This document shows positions 1 through 5,633 of a stretch of DNA of 7,058 bases, in pieces. Source of the DNA: Clostridia bacterium. GTDB lineage: Bacteria > Bacillota_A > Clostridia > Christensenellales > Aristaeellaceae. Position numbers and translations under genes: made by a program. The number at the start of each line of letters is the position of its first letter. The first letter of the stretch is position 1. The stretch covers positions 1-7,058 of the forward strand of contig JAFWQM010000182.1 in assembly GCA_017509065.1 (NCBI GenBank), in the 5' to 3' direction. The notes under the pieces were generated by a model. It was not told the origin of the DNA and ran no database searches. It was given only the letters and a program-made list of their open reading frames with translations.

Positions 1-1
1 C

Positions 2-778
2 TCCCAAATTCACACCGGGGACGAGGTGGGCGACCTGTCCCGTTCCTTCGATCACATGGCGGAAACGGTGGAGCAGAAAATCTCCGATCTGGAGGAAACC
101 GCCCGGCGGCGGGAAATGCTGCTGGGTGCTTTGACCCACGAAATGAAAACGCCCATGACCGCCATCATCGGCTTTTCGGGGAGCCTGCTGTCCATGCCGC
201 TGACGGAAGAAGGACGGCTGGAAGCAGCGCATGAAATCAACGAAGCCGCGAAGCGCACGGAGCGGCTTTCGCAGAAGATGATGCAGCTCATTTCCATGCA
301 GGAAAATCCCGTGGTACTGAAAAAAGCCATCGACGCAAAAGAGCTTCTGGAAAAGGTCTGCACCGCCCTGATGCCTGTGGCGAAGGAAAAGCAGATCAAA
401 TTGCAAACCAAACTCCAAACTGACATTCTCACCGGCGATCCCGATTTGCTGTTCAGTCTGCTTACAAATTTTACTGACAACGCTATCAAGGCCAGCCCGG
501 AAAACACGGTTATTTGCCTGACCGCGGATACATCAAACGGCCTTCAAACTGTATCCGTCATAGACCAGGGCAGCGGAATCCCCGCCGATCAGATCGCCCT
601 GGTGACGGAACCTTTCTACCGGGTGGACAAGGCCCGCAGCCGGAAGCTGGGCGGCGCTGGGCTGGGCCTCAGCCTGTGCCAGATGATTGCCCAGGCCCAC
701 GGCGGGCGGCTGGATATTCAAAGCGAGGTTGGAAAAGGCACTGCCATTTCGATGATCTGGCCAGGGGAGGAAACGTAA
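2..778 (+). CDS. Sensor histidine kinase, C-terminal part (HAMP-HisKA-HATPase), 5' end outside window
   Basis: This is a membrane sensor kinase of a two-component system that autophosphorylates on His and passes the phosphate to a response regulator. The frame is open from the window edge (first full codon at 2), so the sensor domain, membrane helices and start codon are missing; 258 residues are visible. Visible residues 1-20 (…GDEVGDLSRSFDHMA) match the end of a HAMP linker. The H-box LTHEMKTP places the phospho-His at residue 46 (codon 137-139), followed by the E-x-x-T phosphatase motif. The N-box NFTDNAIKA is near 156-163, G1 DQGSGIP near 188-194, the F-box PFYRVD at 204-209 and G2 GGAGLGLS at 217-224. 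All catalytic motifs are intact, so the kinase should be active. The GTG at 26 lies inside the HAMP domain and is not the start. No response regulator gene is in the window; it is probably just upstream. The partner DNA site may be the 11-bp repeats at 1239-1282. Confidence 0.95.
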   Translation, partial: SQIHTGDEVGDLSRSFDHMAETVEQKISDLEETARRREMLLGALTHEMKTPMTAIIGFSGSLLSMPLTEEGRLEAAHEINEAAKRTERLSQKMMQLISMQENPVVLKKAIDAKELLEKVCTALMPVAKEKQIKLQTKLQTDILTGDPDLLFSLLTNFTDNAIKASPENTVICLTADTSNGLQTVSVIDQGSGIPADQIALVTEPFYRVDKARSRKLGGAGLGLSLCQMIAQAHGGRLDIQSEVGKGTAISMIWPGEET

Positions 779-783
779 AGTTA

Positions 784-828
784 TGCGGGGGAACCACGCT
801 TTGGTGCCCAAAGCATGGTTCCCCCGCA
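784..828. repeat. Large imperfect palindrome directly after the histidine kinase gene
   Basis: Five bases after the kinase stop, 784-804 pairs with 808-828. It forms a 21-bp stem with a single C/A mismatch (797/815) and a 3-nt loop (805-807). The arms contain GCGGGGGAACCA and TGGTTCCCCCGC. There is no T-run on either strand after the stem, so it is not a canonical intrinsic terminator, though it could still stall polymerase or protect the kinase mRNA 3' end. The length, near-perfect symmetry and extragenic position suggest a multicopy palindromic (REP/MITE-like) element. That is inference, since only one copy is in the window. Confidence 0.75.
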
Positions 829-1054
829 CCCCTTCCGAGAAAGGCGCATGGGGGAATATAAAAACCACCCTTCACATTGCTGCAAAGGACGGTTCCGCTT
901 TCGTACACGGGGGCCGGTGGGTGAATCACTTCCCACATCTCTTTGATGCCGCTTCGGCGCGTAGAAACTCAATCTCTACTTCGGCCCGCCAATAATATAC
1001 CATACCGATCATTCATTGTAAACCTGCTTCCAGCAAACGGAAAAGGAGCTTCCC
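829..1054. other. Non-coding interval, possibly structured or repeat-derived
   Basis: No convincing gene lies here. Short open frames on both strands lack ribosome binding sites and look like chance translations. Several small hairpins can be drawn: 831-834/841-844, GTGGG…CCCAC around 917-936, GCCG-CTT-CGGC around 948-958, and GTAGA…TCTAC at 961-979. I could not match them to a known riboswitch or small RNA. The A/T-rich stretch AATAATATACC (991-1001) contains -10-like hexamers (AATAAT, TATACC) suitably upstream of the small gene at 1055, but no good -35 is visible 17 bp further upstream, so a promoter here is only possible. Confidence 0.4.
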
Positions 1055-1237
1055 ATGAACAGAAAGAGCATCCTCGCCCTGATTCTGATTCTTCTTCTGG
1101 CCGTCCTCTCCATCCTTGGCCTGCCCTTCATGACGCATAAAATTGAACAGAACGCGGAATCCCTCATGCCCACGGTCACCGCCACGCCTCAGCCGAATGA
1201 CGATTACGACAGCATGGAATCCATCGAAACCCAATGA
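1055..1237 (+). CDS. Small single-pass membrane peptide, 60 aa, function unknown
   Basis: A short gene with a good ribosome binding site: AAGGAG at 1043-1048, six bases before ATG 1055. The product has a positive N-terminus (MNRK), one very hydrophobic helix (about residues 5-26, rich in I/L/A), then a polar, acidic tail of about 33 residues containing PTVTATPQPNDDYDS. The predicted topology is N-in, with the tail outside the membrane. There is no lipobox, and the helix could alternatively be an uncleaved signal anchor. I do not recognise a family. It sits between a sensor kinase gene and a secreted-protein/ABC operon, so a role as a membrane modulator of the kinase or transporter is attractive but purely contextual. 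The TGA stop is only one base before the direct-repeat operator. Confidence 0.7.
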   Translation: MNRKSILALILILLLAVLSILGLPFMTHKIEQNAESLMPTVTATPQPNDDYDSMESIETQ

Positions 1238-1238
1238 T

Positions 1239-1282
1239 TTACAAGTTGCTTACAACTTGCTTACAAGTCGATAACGACTTTT
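1239..1282. promoter_or_regulatory. 11-bp-period direct repeats: likely OmpR/PhoB-family response-regulator operator
   Basis: Three units occur back to back with exact 11-bp spacing: TTACAAGTTGC (1239-1249), TTACAACTTGC (1250-1260) and TTACAAGTCGA (1261-1271). A degenerate fourth follows, TAACGACTTTT (1272-1282). One DNA turn between same-orientation half-sites is the classic layout for winged-helix regulators of the OmpR/PhoB class; known PhoP boxes (TTAACA-like) and WalR boxes (TGTWAH-N5-TGTWAH) have this form. On the minus strand the units read TGTAAG-N5-TGTAAG-N5-TGTAAA, close to the WalR form but with G instead of H in two units. The array lies 40-84 bp before the first secreted-protein gene. 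A weak extended -10 (TGT GATACG, 1293-1301) lies downstream with no good -35, as expected for an activated promoter. The binding protein is inferred, not seen. Confidence 0.7.
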
Positions 1283-1309
1283 GGCCTTGCCTTGTGATAC
1301 GCTGTCACC

Positions 1310-1316
1310 GGAGGTG
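1310..1316 (+). promoter_or_regulatory. Ribosome binding site deciding the GTG start at 1323
   Basis: GGAGGTG at 1310-1316 is six bases before GTG 1323. This choice gives a product opening with a clean signal peptide (MKRILSIM…ALA-D) that matches the starts of the two downstream paralogs (MKKLLVF…, MKRIFAF…). The longer frame from TTG 1281 would put a polar, non-homologous 14-residue piece before the signal peptide and would overlap the operator repeats. Confidence 0.85.
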
Positions 1317-1322
1317 AAGGAC

Positions 1323-2486
1323 GTGAAGAGAATCCTTTCAATCATGCTGGTGCTGGGCCTGATGCTTCCCGGCATTGCCCTGGCGGACATACAATCCCGG
1401 ATCATCGCCCCGGAACACTTGGAAACAACGATCAAATCCAAAACAGGAAAGACAGAAATCATCATTGATGCAGCCGTAGAGGTGCCGGGCGTAAGCAAAG
1501 CGCCGGTTTTCAGTGTGCTGCCTATGCCTGTTCCCGCTGAAAATGTGGTTGCCCTGGCAGACGAATTGCTGGGACCGGGGTTTTGGATGGGACAGACGGA
1601 ATACGCGCCGGATAATTATGCCGCTAATACAGACGGAACAAGGGACCAAGCCAGCGATTCCTTATTGATTCTGAGCCTTGACGGGCAAAAAATCCTGTCC
1701 GCAGATGCGAAGAAGCTGAATGGAAGCTATCACGGAAAACTGCAAGTCAGCTATCAGGATTATACCCATAATTCAAGCAATCCTCAGGAATTGCCTTTTG
1801 CGGCGGACGAGATGGATGAAACCCGCGCTTTATATGCCCGGCGCGGCACAGAAGCGGCGGAATGCGCTTGTTCCTATGAGGAAGCGGCTGCGCTTGCCCG
1901 CAGAGCTGCCCAGGCTGTCGCTCCCGGCCTCACGGAAATGACGGGCGGTGTAGCCATTGGCCGGGACGGAAAAACGGAAGGATATGAATTCTGCTTCTAT
2001 CGCCTGCTGAATGGCATTCCCGTCACCTATACCGCGTCCCGCGGCATTCAGGATATGGCCAGCACTTCCGTGATTCACAAGGAGCCATGGCCTTTTGAGG
2101 CTTTGCGAATCATCGTATACGGGGATATTGGCATCGGAACCGTCTTGTATGAATCTCCCTATCAGATCGGAGAAACGCTGGAGGAAGCGCCGCCGTTATT
2201 GTCCTTCGACCAAATCATGCAGGTGGCGGAAACCATCCTGCCGCTGAAGCTGGCTTATTTGGAACAAGAAGGAAAAGCCGTCCATGCGCAGGTTTATCGG
2301 ATCACCTTCGGTTATGCCCGGGTCGATTGTATGGACACGTTATATCAATACAAACTGGTCCCGGCCTGGGATTTCTTTGGCGTGGTTGAGGACAGCAGCC
2401 GAAAGGAGTACGCTTTTGACAACTACAGCCTGCTGACCATCAACGCTATCGATGGCACGGTGATTGACCGGAACTATGGGTATTGA
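1323..2486 (+). CDS. Secreted protein of unknown function, paralog 1 of 3 (DUF6034-like)
   Basis: A 387-residue exported protein starting at GTG 1323. Residues 1-21 form a Sec signal peptide (positive n-region, hydrophobic core, cleavage at ALA-D); no lipobox Cys is present, so it should be released or held by partners rather than lipidated. The mature part begins with an 'xAP' segment and then GKTEIIIDAAVEVPGV, matching VDAQVNVPDA and VDAQVIVPEA in the two downstream copies. Further shared landmarks are FDQIMQVAETI (about 290-300), LVPAWDFFG (345-353) and the terminal TINAIDGTVIDRNYGY. The last block resembles the 'vnA.tGev' strand-turn of PepSY/YycI-type domains, but only weakly. From memory the N-terminal motif resembles family DUF6034 of Clostridia; this cannot be confirmed here. 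It is the first gene after the 11-bp-repeat operator and is followed by the next paralog with a 12-nt gap whose SD starts right after the stop. The biochemical role is unknown. Confidence 0.88.
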   Translation: MKRILSIMLVLGLMLPGIALADIQSRIIAPEHLETTIKSKTGKTEIIIDAAVEVPGVSKAPVFSVLPMPVPAENVVALADELLGPGFWMGQTEYAPDNYAANTDGTRDQASDSLLILSLDGQKILSADAKKLNGSYHGKLQVSYQDYTHNSSNPQELPFAADEMDETRALYARRGTEAAECACSYEEAAALARRAAQAVAPGLTEMTGGVAIGRDGKTEGYEFCFYRLLNGIPVTYTASRGIQDMASTSVIHKEPWPFEALRIIVYGDIGIGTVLYESPYQIGETLEEAPPLLSFDQIMQVAETILPLKLAYLEQEGKAVHAQVYRITFGYARVDCMDTLYQYKLVPAWDFFGVVEDSSRKEYAFDNYSLLTINAIDGTVIDRNYGY

Positions 2487-2498
2487 GGAGGTGCGCAC

Positions 2499-3473
2499 AT
2501 GAAAAAACTGCTTGTTTTTGCGCTTGTTTGCGCCTTGCTTTGTCCCGCAGCCCTGGCGGACGTGCAATCCCAGGTCAGCGCCCCGGCGCACGTCGCGGAC
2601 AGATTCCAGTCGAATACTGGCAAAACCGTGATCGACGTGGACGCACAGGTGAATGTGCCGGACGCGGAAAGCATGTTTCTCATTCCGGTGCGCAGCACGG
2701 TTTTTGAGGACGGCATGGTGACCGTCCTGGCCGACCTGATCTGGCCGGGGCTGGGAAGGCAAAAACTGAAAGTCGTTGATAGAAACGACACGGCGTCCAT
2801 CGAGGGACGGCGGCAGGCAAACAAGTATTTCCTGCATTCCGCCGGGGTGATTCAAATGGGGACGCAGCAAAACGATATTGATGCGCAGGTCAATACCAGC
2901 TATATCCAATATCCCAACTTTGACGACCCCACCGGCGCGGTGCTCAGTGGCAGCGTTTCATACAATGTGCGCTATCGTCAGAAACAGACCGTGAACTATT
3001 CCTCGCCCTTTCCGGACGCGGAAATCACGGAGGATATTGCTGGGCATCCCCTGTCTCTGGCGCAGGCCGCGGCCATCGGGGATCAGCTCATGAGCATGCT
3101 GACGGATCAGCCCTTCGCGCTGTTTTCTGCTGGAAAATCCCGTGGGTATATTCCCGATGATGAATTGATGAATGAAGGAAGGCAGTATGATGGCGCAGGC
3201 TTTTCCTACACCCTTGCCTATACCCGTGTGATCGACGGCGCGGCGCTGCTTCCCTGCTATGGGGCCATGATGAATACCTCCAGCTTTCGGGACGACCTGT
3301 TCATACCTGCCGTAGGATATGAACAGGTGCTGCTGGCAATCAATCGGGAAGGGCAGGTCACAAGCTTTCACTGGTCTTCTCCATGCCTCATCAGCGATGA
3401 GCGTATCGCGCAAAATCTGCTTCCTTTTGAAAACATCCTTGCAGTGGCCCGGCAAACCATGCCGCTGAAATAA
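2499..3473 (+). CDS. Secreted protein of unknown function, paralog 2 of 3, truncated by in-frame TAA
   Basis: ATG 2499 has GGAGGTG at 2487-2493, directly after the previous stop. The 324-residue product begins with a Sec signal peptide (MKKLLVFALVCALLCPAALA, cleavage before D21), then GKTVIDVDAQVNVPDAES, equivalent to paralogs 1 and 3. It stops at TAA 3471-3473 right after ARQTMPLK, aligned with AETILPLK of paralog 1. The remaining 72 codons continue in the same frame to TGA 3690-3692 and encode the expected C-terminal domain, so this is one gene of 398 codons interrupted by one nonsense codon. No frameshift is needed anywhere. Possible readings are a recent pseudogene, a functional truncated variant, stop-codon readthrough, or a sequencing error. 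A truncated product would lack the PxWxF and YGY-end blocks, so it probably would not fold like its siblings. TAA is a normal stop elsewhere in the window (778, 4883), which argues against an altered genetic code. Confidence 0.8.
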   Translation: MKKLLVFALVCALLCPAALADVQSQVSAPAHVADRFQSNTGKTVIDVDAQVNVPDAESMFLIPVRSTVFEDGMVTVLADLIWPGLGRQKLKVVDRNDTASIEGRRQANKYFLHSAGVIQMGTQQNDIDAQVNTSYIQYPNFDDPTGAVLSGSVSYNVRYRQKQTVNYSSPFPDAEITEDIAGHPLSLAQAAAIGDQLMSMLTDQPFALFSAGKSRGYIPDDELMNEGRQYDGAGFSYTLAYTRVIDGAALLPCYGAMMNTSSFRDDLFIPAVGYEQVLLAINREGQVTSFHWSSPCLISDERIAQNLLPFENILAVARQTMPLK

Positions 3474-3692
3474 CAGGTGGAAGAAGTGCGAGGAAATCTT
3501 CATCTGCGCGTTTATCGCATTGATCTGGGCTATATAGCAGTGCTCCAGCGGGATACGCTGACATTCGCCCTGACTCCTGTTTGGAACTTTTATGGACACG
3601 ATGTGCCGGAGGATGTTCATGTCGGCTGCCGGCCATTGCTTACCGTCAATGCAGTGGATGGTACGGTGATCGATCTGGAATATGGCTATTGA
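3474..3692 (+). pseudogene. Detached C-terminal domain of paralog 2, downstream of the in-frame stop
   Basis: This piece is in the same frame as the truncated gene before it. It encodes QVEEVRGNLHLRVYRIDLGY… LTPVWNFYG … LLTVNAVDGTVIDLEYGY. These match VYRITFGY, LVPAWDFFG and LLTINAIDGTVIDRNYGY of paralog 1 block by block. GTG 3477 could in principle restart translation, but no ribosome binding site precedes it and the resulting 71-residue product would have no signal peptide. It is best read as the orphaned end of the interrupted gene. Its terminal TGA is followed at once by the SD of paralog 3 (GGAGGTA, 3693-3699). Confidence 0.8.
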
Positions 3693-3704
3693 GGAGGTAC
3701 GCAC

Positions 3705-4883
3705 ATGAAAAGAATATTTGCTTTTCTGCTTGTGCTGATGCTGCTTTGCCCCGCTGCTCTGGCGGATACCCTTCGGGAACAGGTAAACGCCCCGATGGAG
3801 CACAAAGGAACGTACAGTAGCCCCTCGGGCAGATCCCATATTTATGTGGACGCTCAGGTCATCGTGCCGGAAGCGGAAACAATCCCGATCTACCAGGCGT
3901 TTGCCCGCGTACCTGACGAAATGGAATTTAAGCTGCTGGCGGACCTTGCGTTTGGAGCGGGCGGATATACGCTGGAAAGAGGCAAAACGGACGCAAGCAA
4001 TCCCGCAGGCGTTACATATGCGGAAGGTGATCCAGCCGAAACTGCTAAAGGCTTGCACATGTATTACATCGACACCAGTTTCTGCCCTGCTTCCCTGCTT
4101 CATCAGCAGGAGGACTTTTCCTATGTGCAAGCCGAATACGCAATATGGGATTATGCAAAGAATACATATGCTTTCCCCCGCTTGGTCTTTTTCGCCCACG
4201 GAGGCAATTTCGGAAAAAAACTGCCGCCGGAGGCAGACGCAAGGGCCGCGGCAGACGCGGTTGTATCCCAGGTGTTCCCGGATTTTCAGTTCTGGGGGGC
4301 AGCGGATAAAAAGAATTTGGATCATTTGAGCGAACGTTCAGGACAGGGAGAGATGATGGAGTATGGCTACCGCTTCTATTACACGCGCGTGCTGAAAAAC
4401 ATTCCCGTTTCTTATGTATACACGCAGGGAGGATCGGATACTTACTCAGACGCTCAAACGACGAAGTACGCGCCTGTGCCTCCTTACGAAAAACTATTTA
4501 TTGATGTGGGGGAAAACGGCATTTTTCAGATTCAATTGCAGCATCCGCTGCAAATCGGGGATGTGATGGGAGAAGCCGCGCTGCTGCCCTTTGACCAGAT
4601 CATGGAGGTGTTCGGCCGCATTGCGCCACTGAGCATCGCTGCCAATGAATTGAATTCAAAATTTGGGAATCAATATGTGAATAATCTTTACATTAAGGAA
4701 ATCCGTTTGGGGTACATGTGCACCATGGACCGGGATCGTCCGGAACGGCATCTGCTGATTCCCGTATGGGACTTTTATGGAGAGCGGGAATTTAGTGACG
4801 GTTATTACACTTTTGATAATCAATCGCTGTTCACCATCAACGCCATGGATGGCACGGTGATCGACCGAGACTACGGATATTAA
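3705..4883 (+). CDS. Secreted protein of unknown function, paralog 3 of 3 (DUF6034-like)
   Basis: A 392-residue intact copy. ATG 3705 has GGAGGTA six bases upstream. The signal peptide is about residues 1-21 (MKRIFAFLLVLMLLCPAALA, then D), without a lipobox. The mature part opens with the diverged APMEHKGTYSSPSGRSHIYVDAQVIVPEAET, then ADLAFGAGGYTLERG. The middle has a YGYRFYYTRVLKNIPVSYVYTQ segment equivalent to YEFCFYRLLNGIPVTYTAS in paralog 1, followed by PLQIGDVMGEAALLPFDQIMEVF. The C-terminal block is LIPVWDFYG (351-359) and FTINAMDGTVIDRDYGY at the very end. Paralogs 1 and 3 share most motifs but clearly differ along the length, so the triplication is not brand new and the copies may have different partners. 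The next gene, an ABC permease, starts 9 nt later with AAGGAG overlapping the stop, tying this family to the transporter in one operon. Function unknown. Confidence 0.9.
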   Translation: MKRIFAFLLVLMLLCPAALADTLREQVNAPMEHKGTYSSPSGRSHIYVDAQVIVPEAETIPIYQAFARVPDEMEFKLLADLAFGAGGYTLERGKTDASNPAGVTYAEGDPAETAKGLHMYYIDTSFCPASLLHQQEDFSYVQAEYAIWDYAKNTYAFPRLVFFAHGGNFGKKLPPEADARAAADAVVSQVFPDFQFWGAADKKNLDHLSERSGQGEMMEYGYRFYYTRVLKNIPVSYVYTQGGSDTYSDAQTTKYAPVPPYEKLFIDVGENGIFQIQLQHPLQIGDVMGEAALLPFDQIMEVFGRIAPLSIAANELNSKFGNQYVNNLYIKEIRLGYMCTMDRDRPERHLLIPVWDFYGEREFSDGYYTFDNQSLFTINAMDGTVIDRDYGY

Positions 4884-4892
4884 GGAGCAGCC

Positions 4893-5633
4893 ATGAAGTG
4901 CATATACTATGATTTGCGCCGCGCCGTCGCGGGGCGCTGGTTTCTTGCTGCCTTGATTGCCACCATGGCTTCGCTGTATCTGTCTGTGGGCCAGGCCACG
5001 TATGGGCTGATCGGGTATCTGGAAAGCGTTGAATGGTATGAGGATGGTTTCTGGTATTCCATGAGCGATCTGCTGGTGCTGGGCATGAAAGGCGATTTCG
5101 GCATGCTCACCCTGCCCGCTCTGTCTGCGCTGCCCTTCGCGGCACAGGCGCTGCATGAAATCAAAAGCGGGGCCATCCGTCCGGCGGTGTTCCGCACGGG
5201 AAGGAACAGCTGGATCATCGGCAAGGCTGCTGGATGCGTCATCAGCGGGATGCTGCTGCAAGGGGCAGCGGTTGGGTTGCTGTTTCTGATCCTGAACGGG
5301 CTCATGCGCGGCTATGCCGGGCAATGGTTCCCATGGGGGGATGGAGGGGATTTCTGGCCTATGCTCCTACGCCGTATGCTGTGCGGTGGTATTTGGGCGG
5401 GCGTGGGCTGCGTGATCGCGCTGGTTACAGAAACGGCCTCCGCCGCCTATCTCGCCCCACTGTGCCTGTGCTATGCGCTCATGATGATCGGCACCCGTTT
5501 TTTCCCGGATGCGGCAATGCTGACCCCCATGCAATGGGTGAATGGCGCTGCCTGGCTGCTGGTTGTTTTACTTATCATTACGATTGCCCTGCAAGCTCTT
5601 TTTCTGAAACGAGGTGTGCAAAGATATGCCTGA
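4893..5633 (+). CDS. ABC transporter permease 1 (ABC-2/LanE-G-like), 246 aa
   Basis: An integral membrane protein with about six predicted helices (roughly residues 15-35, 69-87, 109-136, 159-179, 183-201, 218-238) and a short cytoplasmic N-terminus (MKCIYYDLRR). This topology and size suit ABC-2-type exporter permeases such as BcrB or LanE/LanG. The cytoplasmic loop EIKSGAIRPAVFRTGRNSWIIGK before helix 3 is shared with the next gene (SYLIFRTTRLNWLIGQ), so the two permeases are homologous and probably form a heterodimer. ATG 4893 has AAGGAG at 4882-4887, overlapping the previous stop. The stop TGA at 5631-5633 overlaps the next start by 8 nt, implying coupled translation. The substrate is not visible; by family and context a peptide or envelope-active compound is plausible. 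Confidence 0.87.
   Translation: MKCIYYDLRRAVAGRWFLAALIATMASLYLSVGQATYGLIGYLESVEWYEDGFWYSMSDLLVLGMKGDFGMLTLPALSALPFAAQALHEIKSGAIRPAVFRTGRNSWIIGKAAGCVISGMLLQGAAVGLLFLILNGLMRGYAGQWFPWGDGGDFWPMLLRRMLCGGIWAGVGCVIALVTETASAAYLAPLCLCYALMMIGTRFFPDAAMLTPMQWVNGAAWLLVVLLIITIALQALFLKRGVQRYA

Noticed and set aside
784..828. Intrinsic terminator for the kinase gene
   Set aside because: The stem is long enough, but no T-run follows on either strand, so the canonical terminator call is not supported.
783..995. Small ORFs on both strands in the kinase/micropeptide gap
   Set aside because: They are short, lack ribosome binding sites, overlap one another and run through the palindrome; best seen as chance frames in non-coding or repeat DNA.
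1239..1282. CRISPR array or plasmid iteron origin
   Set aside because: The repeats are only 11 bp with no spacers, and there is no cas or rep gene nearby. Position before an operon fits a regulator site better.
1281..1322. Upstream TTG start adding 14 residues to paralog 1
   Set aside because: It has no SD, would overlap the operator repeats, and the added residues are not shared by the paralogs. GTG 1323 with GGAGGTG gives a clean signal peptide.
2340..2909. Minus-strand open frame (189 codons) over the paralog 1/2 junction
   Set aside because: It is a shadow of two conserved + strand genes and their junction, with no SD or family signal.
3471..3473. TAA reassigned to an amino acid in this organism
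   Set aside because: TAA terminates the kinase gene (776-778) and paralog 3 (4881-4883) at the expected places, so it is a normal stop here.
2958..4325. Long minus-strand open frame (455 codons) across paralogs 2 and 3
   Set aside because: It lies antisense to two genes supported by signal peptides, SDs and mutual homology. The product has no recognisable domain, and the frame is explained by codon bias of the + strand genes.
3844..4329. Plus-strand open frame (161 codons) inside paralog 3
   Set aside because: It is an out-of-frame overlap within a homology-supported gene; its translation is basic and low in family character.
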